Origin: D37C17 sp964551815
GTDB lineage: Bacteria > Fidelibacterota > Marinisomatia > SCGC-AAA003-L08 > D37C17
Assembly (NCBI GenBank): GCA_964551815.1
Contig: CAZKEL010000018.1
Coordinates: forward strand, 1 to 40,211
Length of the DNA: 40,211 nucleotides
Direction: 5' to 3'
Part shown: positions 14,440-23,359 of the stretch, in pieces
Position numbering within the stretch: position 1 is the stretch's first letter
Layout: every line of letters starts with the position of its first letter
Notes under the pieces: model-generated
The model's input: the letters and a program-made list of their open reading frames with translations, nothing else
What the model was told of the DNA's origin: nothing
Database searches by the model: none
Translations under genes and position numbers: made by a program

Positions 14440-17034
14440 TTGGCAATTTCATCAACTGAAATTAGAAAGCAGTTTATAGATTTCTTCAAAAAGAAGAACC
14501 ATCAGTTTGTCCGAAGCTCATCTGTGGTTCCCCACGAAGATCCCACCCTGTTATTTACCAATGCAGGTATGAACCAGTTTAAACCCTATTTTCTTAATTT
14601 GGAAGTCCCCGAAAATAAAAGGGCAGCGAATTCTCAAAAATGCATCCGTGTCAGTGGAAAACATAATGATCTGGAAGAGGTGGGAGTAGATGACTATCAC
14701 CATACCTTCTTTGAAATGTTGGGGAATTGGTCATTTGGGGACTACTACAAAAAAGAAGCCATTGCCTGGGCATGGGAACTCTTAACCCAAGTGTGGAAAC
14801 TGGATAAAGACCGCTTGTGGGTAACCATATTTGAAGACGATGATGAATCTGGTGAAGTTTGGAAGGAAGTGACAGATGTTGCCCATGAACGGATTTTAAA
14901 ATTTGGACATAAGGATAATTTCTGGGAAATGGGAGAGACTGGCCCTTGTGGCCCCTGTACTGAAATCCATTATTATACAGGTGAGGATACCTCCAGACAA
15001 AAAGCCGCCGGAGTAAATGATTTGGCAGATTACCGCGAGATATGGAATTTGGTATTTATCCAGTATAACCGTGATGAACAGGGAAAGCTGAATAATCTCC
15101 CCTCTAAACATGTAGATACAGGGGCAGGCTTCGAAAGGCTGGTGGCAATTCTCAATGGTAAATCTTCAAATTATGAAACAGATTTATTTATTCCCCTTCT
15201 TGATAAAATCTGTAGTCTTACAGGAAAGGACATAACCTATAAAGACGGAGTACCCCACAGAGTAATCGCTGACCATTTGCGTATGTTGGCTTTCTCCCTT
15301 GCTGATGGTGCCATGCCCGGGAATGAAGGCAGGGGATATGTGCTGCGGAGAGTTCTGCGCAGGGCTTCCAGATTCGGCAGAATGCTGGAAATGAAAACTC
15401 CCTTCATTTATAAACTTACCTCAATTTTAGTCAAAGTCATGGGAGATGCCTTCCCGGAAATAAGGGAAAAGCAATCCCATATTGAAAAAGTAATTGAAGC
15501 TGAAGAATCTTCCTTTAATGAAACTCTGGATAGAGGCTTAGAAATTTATGCAAAGATTTCTTCGAATCTGAAAAAGGGTGGGGTAATTCCCGGCGAAGAT
15601 GCCTTCAAGTTATATGATACCTATGGCTTTCCTCTTGATCTGACAGAACTTCTCGCCCGGGACGATGGGCTAACGGTGAATATAGCGGAGTTCAATGGGT
15701 GTATGGAACTGCAAAAAGAAAGAGCTCGCAATGCGGGAAAGTTCAAACAAACCTTGTCCGAAGCTGACTGGACAGTGGTGGGAGAAGAAATCCCAACCAA
15801 ATTTACTGGCTATAGTGAAACAAAATCGGAAGCAAACCTGATTAAATATGCCTACTCAGAAAATAATGAGTTAGAATTGATTCTGGACAGAACTCCTTTT
15901 TATGCAGAGTCAGGAGGGCAGATTGGAGATACAGGAACAATAACTGGTGAAAACTTCAGTTTTTCAGTTTTGGATGTACAAAAGTCCGGCAATGAATATA
16001 TCCATATTGGTAAAGTGGAAAAAGGCAGCATTGAAGAAATAAAATCAGTCCAGGCACAAATAGATTCCAACCGACGGAACGAAATTCGCCGAAATCATAC
16101 TGCCACTCATTTACTTCATCAGGCATTGAAGGAGGTATTAGGGGAACATGTGCAGCAAGCTGGCTCATTGGTTGCTCCCCGCCTTCTGCGGTTTGATCTT
16201 ACGCATTATGAACAAATCAATATTCACCAACTGAGGGAAATAGAATTCAAAATCAATGAAATAATACTGCAAAATCTTGAGGTAGATACCCAGGTGAAAC
16301 CCTATGAGGATGCAAAATCTGACGGAGCTATGAGTTTATTTGGTGAAAAATATGATGATTTGGTGCGGGTGGTTAATGTTCCGGGATTTTCAATGGAATT
16401 ATGCGGAGGAACCCATGTAAAGCGTACCGGTGATATAGGAGCATTCAAAATAACCTCCGAATCTGCCTTAGCTGCAGGAGTTCGCCGGATTACAGCTCTG
16501 ACAGGAGCTTCGGTACATGAATTTATCAACCAGCAGGAAAATATTCTGACAGAGGTTAAAACTGCTTTGAAATGTGCTGAAAATGAAATTCCCCTCCGTT
16601 TAAAGGCTATGTTGGAACAGAGAAAGCAGTTGGAAAAACAATTGCAGCAATTCAAACGCAATTCTGTATCCTCCCTTGTGGTACAGTTGGTTTCCAGTGC
16701 AAAGGAAATCGGTAGATTGAAACTTGTCATCCATGAAATGGATGATCCCGGAGATTTACGAGAACTGGGAGATCAATTTCGTCAAGCATTTAAATCCAAT
16801 GGTATTTCTCTCATCGGAACCGTTATAAAAAACAAACCCATGGTCATGTGTGCGGTTACAGATGATTTAACCAATAAAGTTAAAGCAGGGAATATTGTGA
16901 AGGAAGTGGGAGCTGTCATGGGTGGCGGTGGTGGCGGAAAACCTCATATCGCTACTGCCGGTGGTAGTGATGTAAGCCGCCTTACAGAAGCTCTTTCTCA
17001 TGGTGAGAAAATAATTAAAAAATTAGTAGATTAA
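14440..17034 (+). CDS. alaS: Alanyl-tRNA synthetase
   Basis: 864 residues from TTG 14440. The start reads MAISSTEIRKQFIDFFKKKN, the family's usual opening, and no better start exists. Class II core motifs are visible (NAGMNQFKPYF, TGPCGPCTEIHYY). The editing domain has HTATHLLH and CGGTHVKRTGDIG (Zn ligands). The C-terminal DHHA1 domain ends in a glycine-rich GGGGGGKPHIATAGG loop. Full length for the family and it appears intact. It lies 25 bases after the SPOR gene and 3 bases before gcvPB. Confidence 0.97.
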   Translation: MAISSTEIRKQFIDFFKKKNHQFVRSSSVVPHEDPTLLFTNAGMNQFKPYFLNLEVPENKRAANSQKCIRVSGKHNDLEEVGVDDYHHTFFEMLGNWSFGDYYKKEAIAWAWELLTQVWKLDKDRLWVTIFEDDDESGEVWKEVTDVAHERILKFGHKDNFWEMGETGPCGPCTEIHYYTGEDTSRQKAAGVNDLADYREIWNLVFIQYNRDEQGKLNNLPSKHVDTGAGFERLVAILNGKSSNYETDLFIPLLDKICSLTGKDITYKDGVPHRVIADHLRMLAFSLADGAMPGNEGRGYVLRRVLRRASRFGRMLEMKTPFIYKLTSILVKVMGDAFPEIREKQSHIEKVIEAEESSFNETLDRGLEIYAKISSNLKKGGVIPGEDAFKLYDTYGFPLDLTELLARDDGLTVNIAEFNGCMELQKERARNAGKFKQTLSEADWTVVGEEIPTKFTGYSETKSEANLIKYAYSENNELELILDRTPFYAESGGQIGDTGTITGENFSFSVLDVQKSGNEYIHIGKVEKGSIEEIKSVQAQIDSNRRNEIRRNHTATHLLHQALKEVLGEHVQQAGSLVAPRLLRFDLTHYEQINIHQLREIEFKINEIILQNLEVDTQVKPYEDAKSDGAMSLFGEKYDDLVRVVNVPGFSMELCGGTHVKRTGDIGAFKITSESALAAGVRRITALTGASVHEFINQQENILTEVKTALKCAENEIPLRLKAMLEQRKQLEKQLQQFKRNSVSSLVVQLVSSAKEIGRLKLVIHEMDDPGDLRELGDQFRQAFKSNGISLIGTVIKNKPMVMCAVTDDLTNKVKAGNIVKEVGAVMGGGGGGKPHIATAGGSDVSRLTEALSHGEKIIKKLVD

Positions 17035-17037
17035 AAT

Positions 17038-18498
17038 ATGGCGAATAATAAAGTGATATTTGAAAAGTCGGTTCCGCGGAGAATTGGAGTCACCCTGCCA
17101 GAATCCTCTGCACCGGATATAAAATTAAGTGATAATATTCCTCCGGAATTGCTGCGTGCAACCCCTGCTGAGTTACCGGAAGTAACTGAACCACAAGTGG
17201 TACGCCACTATGTAAATTTATCAGTGAAAAACCACCACATTGATAAGGACTTTTATCCTCTTGGGTCTTGTACAATGAAATATAATCCGAAAATTAATGA
17301 TGCTTTAGCAGCCCTGCCAGGATTCTCCGCTATCCATCCTCTACAAGATCAGGAAATATCACAGGGAGCACTGCAAATCATGTTTGAGCTGAGCCAGATG
17401 CTGCAGAAAATTACAGGCATGGCAGACTGTACCCTGCAACCCAGTGCTGGCTCTCAGGGTGAATTTGTGGGTTTGCTCATCATGAAAAAGTACCTGGAAC
17501 AAAAGGGAGAGGAGCGAAAATATATTATCATTCCTGAAACAGCACATGGTACCAACCCCGCTTCTGTTGTCCTGGGTGGCTTTGAACCCCTTGAAGTTAA
17601 ATCCGATGACCGGGGCAGAGTTGATATGGATGATTTGCGGTCAAAGGTGAATGAAAATATTGCAGGCATGATGCTCACCCAACCCAATACTTTGGGATTA
17701 TTTGAAGATTCCATTGAAGAAATATCTTCTCTGATCCATGATGCAGGGGGACTTATGTATATGGATGGTGCCAACATGAACGCTCTGGTGGGGTTGTGCC
17801 GTTCTGCCGACATGGGATTCGATATTACTCATATAAATCTCCATAAGACTTTTTCCACACCTCATGGAGGGGGTGGTCCCGGTTCCGGCCCCATAGCGGT
17901 GGTTGACCATTTAAGTAAATTTCTACCGGTACCAAGGGTTGCCATACAGGAAGATGGACAATATTATTTAGATGGGGATTGTCCTGATAGTATCGGTCAG
18001 GTACATTCCTTTTTTGGGAATTTCACCATTCTTGTCCGGGCATATGTCTATATTAAAATGTTAGGGGATGCAGGGTTGAAAAAAATGACCCGCCAAGCCA
18101 TCATTAACGCAAATTATTTAAAACATCAGTTAAAGGATACCTTTGATATTCCCTTTGCCGAAGGAACCCTTCATGAGTTTGTGGCTTCAGGAGTAAAGCA
18201 GAAAGAAAAAGGGGTAAAAGTGTTGGATATTGCAAAAGCGCTGTTGGATCATGGTTTTCATGCCCCTACCATTTACTTCCCTAACAATGTACCTGAAGCG
18301 ATGATGATTGAACCTACTGAATCAGAAACCAGGGAGACTTTGGATAGATTCATTGCATCCATGCGGGAAATAAACGAACTGGTAAATACCAATCCTGATA
18401 GTATTAAACAAGCTCCTGTAAACACACCTGTATCCCGATTAGATGAAACCAAAGCAAACAGAGAGCTCAATTTGAGATGGGTAAATGACTTATCGTAA
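17038..18498 (+). CDS. gcvPB: Glycine dehydrogenase (decarboxylating) subunit 2
   Basis: 486 residues. This is the C-terminal half of the P-protein of the glycine cleavage system, the PLP-binding subunit in organisms with split P-protein. Motifs: YPLGSCTMKYNPK near the N-terminus, AHGTNPASVV, and the PLP lysine in INLHKTFSTPHGGGGPG. Subunit 1 and the T and H proteins are not in the window, so gcvPB is separated from its partners. It follows alaS by 3 bases and overlaps the next gene by 14. It links to the serine genes upstream through one-carbon metabolism. Confidence 0.95.
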   Translation: MANNKVIFEKSVPRRIGVTLPESSAPDIKLSDNIPPELLRATPAELPEVTEPQVVRHYVNLSVKNHHIDKDFYPLGSCTMKYNPKINDALAALPGFSAIHPLQDQEISQGALQIMFELSQMLQKITGMADCTLQPSAGSQGEFVGLLIMKKYLEQKGEERKYIIIPETAHGTNPASVVLGGFEPLEVKSDDRGRVDMDDLRSKVNENIAGMMLTQPNTLGLFEDSIEEISSLIHDAGGLMYMDGANMNALVGLCRSADMGFDITHINLHKTFSTPHGGGGPGSGPIAVVDHLSKFLPVPRVAIQEDGQYYLDGDCPDSIGQVHSFFGNFTILVRAYVYIKMLGDAGLKKMTRQAIINANYLKHQLKDTFDIPFAEGTLHEFVASGVKQKEKGVKVLDIAKALLDHGFHAPTIYFPNNVPEAMMIEPTESETRETLDRFIASMREINELVNTNPDSIKQAPVNTPVSRLDETKANRELNLRWVNDLS

Positions 18499-18919
18499 AG
18501 ACGGCTCGGTTATTTACATATCTCTTGATAAAGGAGACGCTATTAATGCAAGTTTTGAAAAATTTGCTGTAAGTGAAGGAATCCGCTGTGCCTGGCTGAA
18601 CGGAATTGGGGCTATTGAAAACCCCGAAATCGGATATTTTTCATCAGAGACTAAATCATACCATAAACAGCAGTTTAAAGGGGAATATGAATTAACCTCG
18701 CTAATGGGCAATATTACCATGAAAAATGGCAGTCAGTTTTCCCATACCCATGTGACAATTAGCGATACAGAATGCCGAGTATTTGGCGGACATTTATTTG
18801 AAGCAAATATTGCCCTTGCCGGTGAATTTATATTACAACCGGGAAGCAGTGAATTAAACCGTAAACTAAATGAAGATATGGGTCTTGCTGTTTGGTGTCT
18901 GGAAAATCATTTTGAGTAG
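18485..18919 (+). CDS. PPC (PCC/DUF296) domain protein
   Basis: 144 residues forming one PPC domain, the fold found alone in bacteria and archaea and joined to AT-hooks in plants. Landmarks are the WLNGIGAIENPEIGYF and MGNITMKNGSQFSHTHVTIS stretches, and GGHLFEANIA. The His-x-His and GGHL signature may bind metal. It is often annotated as DNA-binding, but single-domain bacterial members have no proven role. The start ATG overlaps gcvPB by 14 bases. Confidence 0.85.
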   Translation: MTYRKDGSVIYISLDKGDAINASFEKFAVSEGIRCAWLNGIGAIENPEIGYFSSETKSYHKQQFKGEYELTSLMGNITMKNGSQFSHTHVTISDTECRVFGGHLFEANIALAGEFILQPGSSELNRKLNEDMGLAVWCLENHFE

Positions 18920-19295
18920 AATAGTTATAAAAACACCTTTAGCGCCGGAAGCAATCGGTACTTATTCTCAGGGAATTTCCACAGGACAATTCGTTTTTAC
19001 ATCCGGACAGATTCCACTCATTCCCGGTGATGGAAAGCTAATGGCAGGCAGTTTTACAGACCAGGTTAAGCAGGTTTTAAATAATGTGGACGCCGTATTA
19101 AAAGCAGGAGGAAGCTCCTTGCAAGATGCAGTAAAACTTACAGTTTATCTTACAGATATAAAAAATTTTCCTCAGGTAAATGCAGTCTTTAGTAGTTATT
19201 TTCAAAGTGAACCACCAGCCCGCTCTGCAGTTGAAGTGTCTTCATTGCCTATGAACGCGGAAGTAGAAATAGAAGCTGTGGGAGTTATTGCTTGA
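18912..19295 (+). CDS. ridA: RidA-family reactive intermediate deaminase
   Basis: 127 residues from TTG 18912. This start gives the normal family length and opening (IKTPLAPEAIGTYSQG) and overlaps the PPC stop by 8 bases (TTGAGTAG). The longer reading from 18870 is rejected. RidA hydrolyses enamine/imine intermediates such as 2-aminoacrylate released by PLP enzymes. Signature visible: FTSGQIPL, VKLTVYLTD, PPARSAVEV (catalytic Arg) and the Glu-containing end VEIEAVGVIA. Its place next to PLP enzymes of glycine and serine metabolism is functionally sensible. Confidence 0.93.
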   Translation: MSRIVIKTPLAPEAIGTYSQGISTGQFVFTSGQIPLIPGDGKLMAGSFTDQVKQVLNNVDAVLKAGGSSLQDAVKLTVYLTDIKNFPQVNAVFSSYFQSEPPARSAVEVSSLPMNAEVEIEAVGVIA

Positions 19296-19669
19296 AATAT
19301 TCATTTGTATTAATCCTGTTACTTGGGTATTCACTATCTCAGAGTGATGGATATATTGATTCCAGCAAAGTCCGAAACCCGAACCTCGCCTGGAAATTAT
19401 CTGTAATACCCGGAATGGGTCAGCTCTATAATGGAAAATATGTAAAGGCTATAGGCTTCTTGGGGGCAGAATACTTTGCAGTCACCAATTTTATTGAGCT
19501 GAGAGATTCAGGCTCACAATTAGGGCTTAGGAATACCTATGCCTGGTGGGTTTTTGGTCTATTTGTATGGAATATATTAGATGCTTATGTTGATGCCCAT
19601 TTATCTACTTTTCCCGTTAAAAAATTGCAGTCACCTACTGTCATAGATTCACTTAAAACAATAGATTAG
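19292..19669 (+). CDS. DUF5683-like exported or membrane protein
   Basis: 125 residues from TTG 19292, overlapping the ridA stop by 4 bases. A signal peptide (KYSFVLILLLGYSLSQS) precedes WKLSVIPGMGQLYNGKYVKA, the hallmark of DUF5683 proteins common in Bacteroidetes and relatives, and two hydrophobic segments (about 54-66 and 84-98). Function is unknown. The SxxPGxGQxYNG segment is also seen in TM2-like small membrane proteins. Probably in the cell envelope. Confidence 0.75.
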   Translation: MKYSFVLILLLGYSLSQSDGYIDSSKVRNPNLAWKLSVIPGMGQLYNGKYVKAIGFLGAEYFAVTNFIELRDSGSQLGLRNTYAWWVFGLFVWNILDAYVDAHLSTFPVKKLQSPTVIDSLKTID

Positions 19670-19672
19670 ATT

Positions 19673-21061
19673 ATGTGTGGAATCATAGGGATACAAAATA
19701 ATCCGGAGGCAGCAACCTTAGCCTATATGGGCTTGTATGCCCAGCAGCACCGCGGTCAGGAAGGAGCAGGAGTTGTTTCCTCAGACGGGGAAAAGTTACA
19801 CAGGCATATGGGGCAAGGGTTGGTATCTGATGTTTTTTCTAACCCGGATGTGTTTGAGGTACTTACAGGTGATTCTGCAATTGGTCATGTACGATATTCC
19901 ACTACCGGAGACTCAGATGCTGAAAATGTAGGACCGCTTACTTTCAACATGGGTGGCTATTATTTATCTATTGCCCATAATGGAAATCTGGTAAACATTG
20001 AAGAAATCAGGCAGCAGTTGCAGAAAGACGGTGCTCTTTTTCAAACTTCCACCGATACTGAAATTATTATTCACCTGCTTGCCCGTGAGCAAGGGGACAC
20101 CCTGGCAGAGAGACTGGAAAAAACATTGCAGAAAATTGAAGGTGCCTTTTCTTTACTGCTCATTTCTCCAACTGAAATGATAGCAGCCAGGGACCCCCAT
20201 GGTATTCGGCCTTTCTGTTTAGGAAAATTACAGGATACGCTGGTTTTCTCCTCTGAAACCTGTGCACTTGATCTCTTAGGTGCAGACTATGTTCGAGAGG
20301 TCAAGCCGGGAGAAATGATTGTAGCTAATGATGATGGTTTCTACTCCAAGATGTTTACTACCCCTGAAAATCCAAAACATTGCATTTTCGAGTACATCTA
20401 TTTTTCCAGACCCGATTCAAAAATATTTGAAGAATCTGTAGATAAAATGCGGCGCTCCTTCGGGAAAAAATTAGCACAGGAATATCCCTCAGAATCGGGG
20501 GATATTGTCATTTCAGTTCCTGACTCTTCCAATACTTGTGCATTGGGATACTCCTCAGAGTCCGGAGTAAAACATGAAATCGGGCTCATCAGAAACCATT
20601 ATGTAGGACGCACCTTTATATTCCCCACACAGCGATTGAGAGATTTATCTGTGCGATTGAAGTTTAACACAGTGAAGGGAGTGATGAAAGATAAAGAAGT
20701 AGTCATCATTGATGACTCTATTGTCAGGGGAACTACCCTGAAAAAACTAACAAAATTACTGCGGGAATCAGGGGCCAAAAAAGTACATGTTCGAATCAGT
20801 TCTCCCCCTGTTCAATTTCCCTGCTTTTATGGTATGGATTTCCCCACAGTAGAAGAATTAGCAGCAGGATCCCGTGGTGTGGAAGAGGTGCGGGAATTGG
20901 TGGATGCAGATTCTCTGGGGTACCTCTCTCTGGAGGGTACATTGGAGTCCACCAACAAAGGAACGGAAAATTTCTGTACGGCATGCTTTTCCGGAAATTA
21001 CCCCATTAAAATGAAAGGTGAAAATGGTAAAGAAATTTCTAAAGTCTCATCCTGTTCATAA
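19673..21061 (+). CDS. purF: Amidophosphoribosyltransferase
   Basis: 462 residues. It makes phosphoribosylamine from PRPP and glutamine, the first committed step of purine synthesis. MCGIIGIQ supplies the N-terminal nucleophile Cys after Met removal, with no long propeptide. GHVRYSTTGDS, AHNGNLVN and STDTEIIIHLL are the glutaminase motifs. VVIIDDSIVRGTT is the PRPP loop. C-terminal NFCTACFSG is consistent with an Fe-S cluster type. It is intact and gives a useful in-window contrast to the Ser-substituted amidotransferase-like protein at 643. It overlaps the prenyltransferase start by 38 bases. Confidence 0.96.
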   Translation: MCGIIGIQNNPEAATLAYMGLYAQQHRGQEGAGVVSSDGEKLHRHMGQGLVSDVFSNPDVFEVLTGDSAIGHVRYSTTGDSDAENVGPLTFNMGGYYLSIAHNGNLVNIEEIRQQLQKDGALFQTSTDTEIIIHLLAREQGDTLAERLEKTLQKIEGAFSLLLISPTEMIAARDPHGIRPFCLGKLQDTLVFSSETCALDLLGADYVREVKPGEMIVANDDGFYSKMFTTPENPKHCIFEYIYFSRPDSKIFEESVDKMRRSFGKKLAQEYPSESGDIVISVPDSSNTCALGYSSESGVKHEIGLIRNHYVGRTFIFPTQRLRDLSVRLKFNTVKGVMKDKEVVIIDDSIVRGTTLKKLTKLLRESGAKKVHVRISSPPVQFPCFYGMDFPTVEELAAGSRGVEEVRELVDADSLGYLSLEGTLESTNKGTENFCTACFSGNYPIKMKGENGKEISKVSSCS

Positions 21062-22025
21062 AAAAATTGTTCCTCACCTTGATTATTTGTTTCTCCTAAG
21101 ACCTACTCTGTTTTTTTCCGTGTGGGTGATGATTGTAATTGGTATGTCAACTGCGCGAATTCATTCTTCTCTTTCTTCCGTAGGTATTCTTCAAATTTCT
21201 TACTCCACCTTGTTTATTTTTATCGGGGTGAGTTTAGTATCTGGTGCTGCATTTATATTAAATCAGATTATGGATGTAGATTCTGATACAGTAAATAAGA
21301 AATTATTTCTGGTCGGAAAATACATTTCCACTGAAAAAAGTAGGAAAATAGCACATATTCTGGTGGCTATCGGTTTTGCGTTTACCCTGCTGGGGAATTG
21401 GGTAACTACTATTTTTGCTGCTCTGTTATATCTTGTTTGGGGTATCCTCTATAATCAGCCTCCCTATCAATGGAAGAAAAAACCCATTGCAGGATGGATG
21501 GTGAATATTCTTGCGGGACTTCTATTGTACCTTATCGGCTGGTTCACCCTTGCAGTACAGAGTGAAATTAATATTCCCCGTATTGGAAATTTTTTGATAA
21601 TTCTCCTGCCGTATGTCCTGTGTTTTGCTTCTGTGGCTCTGTTAACTACTTTGCCCGATGTGAAGGGAGATGATTCTGCAGGTGACAGGACCTTCCCCCT
21701 TGTGTTTGGGAAAAATTTGACTCTGCTCATTGCATCCATATTGCCTCTTGGGGCATTCATACTGGGATTGAAAAATGCCGACCCTCTCGCATCAACAGCC
21801 TCCATAACTTCTATACCTTTCTTCCTGTTTGCTCTCTTTAGAAGATTAGATAAAGACATCCTGCGGGCAATTCGGTATCCTATATTCATATTAAATTTTT
21901 TCGCTTTAACCGTGTATCCCTATCTAGCTTTACCTTTAATTATTACTTTCTATCTGAGTAAATACTATTATTGGCACAGATTTGATCTCCATTATCCTAC
22001 TTTTCTGGTAGATGATTCTCATTAA
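21024..22025 (+). CDS. UbiA-family prenyltransferase
   Basis: 333 residues from ATG 21024 (GTG 21018 is an alternative; AAAGG at 21014-21018 fits ATG better). Multiple membrane helices are evident. Both Asp-rich motifs are seen: NQIMDVDSDTVNKK and LPDVKGDDSAGDRT, which bind Mg-prenyl diphosphate. The enzyme joins a polyprenyl chain to an acceptor in the inner membrane. The acceptor cannot be read from sequence. Neighbours downstream are a ferredoxin and a geranylgeranyl-reductase-type flavoprotein, all overlapping. That recalls DGGGP synthase/reductase pairs for archaeal-type lipids, or a quinone or chlorophyll-like tail pathway. Confidence 0.88.
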   Translation: MVKKFLKSHPVHKKIVPHLDYLFLLRPTLFFSVWVMIVIGMSTARIHSSLSSVGILQISYSTLFIFIGVSLVSGAAFILNQIMDVDSDTVNKKLFLVGKYISTEKSRKIAHILVAIGFAFTLLGNWVTTIFAALLYLVWGILYNQPPYQWKKKPIAGWMVNILAGLLLYLIGWFTLAVQSEINIPRIGNFLIILLPYVLCFASVALLTTLPDVKGDDSAGDRTFPLVFGKNLTLLIASILPLGAFILGLKNADPLASTASITSIPFFLFALFRRLDKDILRAIRYPIFILNFFALTVYPYLALPLIITFYLSKYYYWHRFDLHYPTFLVDDSH

Positions 22026-22191
22026 AGAAAACCTTTGTGATTTTTGTGGTACCTGTGTTGCTGTCTGTCCCCCAGATTGTATAGAAGTTCGGGAAGCATC
22101 TATCACCATCGAGGATGAGAGTTGTATAGATTGTGATCTTTGTATAGAAATTTGCCCAATTGAAGTCCTCTACGGAGAGAATGAAAACTAA
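22012..22191 (+). CDS. Small 2[4Fe-4S] ferredoxin
   Basis: 59 residues, easily missed by length filters. It overlaps the UbiA-type gene by 14 bases and the following reductase by 11. The first cluster motif is CDFCGTCVAVCPPDC, the second CIDCDLCIEICP, both with the CxxCxxCxxxCP spacing. No other domain. Position between the prenyltransferase and the flavoprotein reductase suggests it feeds electrons to that reductase, as ferredoxins do for archaeal geranylgeranyl reductases. Confidence 0.9.
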   Translation: MILIKENLCDFCGTCVAVCPPDCIEVREASITIEDESCIDCDLCIEICPIEVLYGENEN

Positions 22192-23359
22192 TTATGATGT
22201 GGTAATTGTGGGGGGCGGTCCTGCAGGATCATTAGCTGCAAGAGAAGCTGCCAAAGGTGGATTAAAGGTAGTGGTGTTGGAAAAGGACCGTGATATTGGG
22301 TATCCCGTTCGCTGTGGAGAAGCAGTGGGAGAAAAAGGAGTAACACAGTTTACACCAATGAGAGATAGTTGGATCGCAGAAAAAATCACTTCTGCAACAT
22401 TAGTATCTCCAAATGGCAGCCAAGTTGATGTAAAGTTCCAAAAAGAGACAGGCTATATATTAAACCGTAGAATTTTTGATTATGATCTCTCCCGTGAAGC
22501 TGCAGAAGCTGGAGCTTCCATTTTCACCAAAGCCTATGTAAAAGGATTAATAAAAAACCAATCTGCTGTACAAGGTGTCTGTGTAGATTATTTAGGGAAA
22601 GAGAGTCAAATCAACTGTAAAATCGTAATTGGTGCTGATGGCCTCGCTTCTCGGGTGGGGCGCTGGGCTGGGCTGAATACCCTGGTGAGAATGAAGGATA
22701 TGGAATCAGCTCTCCAATATTCAGTTTCAAATGTAAATGTGAAATCAAATACCATGGTTATGTATGTGGGGAATAACTATGCACCAGGCGGATATTTATG
22801 GGTTTTCCCCAAAGGGGATAAATTCGCAAATATTGGTATTGGCATTAGTGGCAAGTACAGCAAGGAAAAGTCAGCAAAAAAATATTTGGATGCCTTCATG
22901 CAAAAAGAATATCCGGAAGCTGCCATTCTCACCACCATGTGCGGGGGAGTACCCTGTGCAAAACCTATGGAAAAACCTGTTGGCAATGGAGTCATGTTGG
23001 TAGGTGATGCAGCACATCAGGTGAATCCCATGACCGGCGGAGGGATTGCAGCAGCCATGAAAGCAGGATGGATTGCAGGCCAAGTTGCAGTCAAGGCCTG
23101 TGAAAAAGGAGAGTATTCTGAAAAGCAATTGAATGCCTATCCAAAACGTATGTTTAAAGAGTTTGGGAAATCCCATAATCTCTTTTATAAAATTAAAGAA
23201 ACTACTGAAAAACTTTCGGACGATGATTTAAATTCCATAGCTGAAAAAGTATTGAGTATTCCATTTGATAAGCGCACCTTAACTTCTGTATTTAAAGCAG
23301 CAGTATTCAAAAAGCCATCTATGATTATGGATGTAATAAAGGTATTTGCAGGTGTCTGA
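22181..23359 (+). CDS. Geranylgeranyl-reductase-family FAD protein
   Basis: 392 residues from ATG 22181, with GGAG at 22174-22177. A TTG at 22160 would lengthen it without conserved sequence. FAD-binding VVIVGGGPAGSLAAREAA at the N-terminus, YPVRCGEAVGEKG (the redox/CxxE-like family signature), GADGLASRVGRWAG and the C-terminal VGDAAHQVNPMTGGGIAAAM are all present. The family saturates isoprenoid double bonds in chlorophyll, menaquinone or archaeal lipid chains. With the UbiA-type gene and ferredoxin alongside, saturation of a membrane isoprenoid is the best guess. The exact substrate is open. Confidence 0.92.
   Translation: MKTNYDVVIVGGGPAGSLAAREAAKGGLKVVVLEKDRDIGYPVRCGEAVGEKGVTQFTPMRDSWIAEKITSATLVSPNGSQVDVKFQKETGYILNRRIFDYDLSREAAEAGASIFTKAYVKGLIKNQSAVQGVCVDYLGKESQINCKIVIGADGLASRVGRWAGLNTLVRMKDMESALQYSVSNVNVKSNTMVMYVGNNYAPGGYLWVFPKGDKFANIGIGISGKYSKEKSAKKYLDAFMQKEYPEAAILTTMCGGVPCAKPMEKPVGNGVMLVGDAAHQVNPMTGGGIAAAMKAGWIAGQVAVKACEKGEYSEKQLNAYPKRMFKEFGKSHNLFYKIKETTEKLSDDDLNSIAEKVLSIPFDKRTLTSVFKAAVFKKPSMIMDVIKVFAGV

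Noticed and set aside
16302..16730. 142-codon minus-strand reading inside alaS
   Set aside because: A shadow of the alaS editing domain; no ribosome binding site or family resemblance.
18870..18911. Longer RidA reading from 18870
   Set aside because: It lies within the PPC gene and adds residues not found in RidA proteins, which start near 18912.
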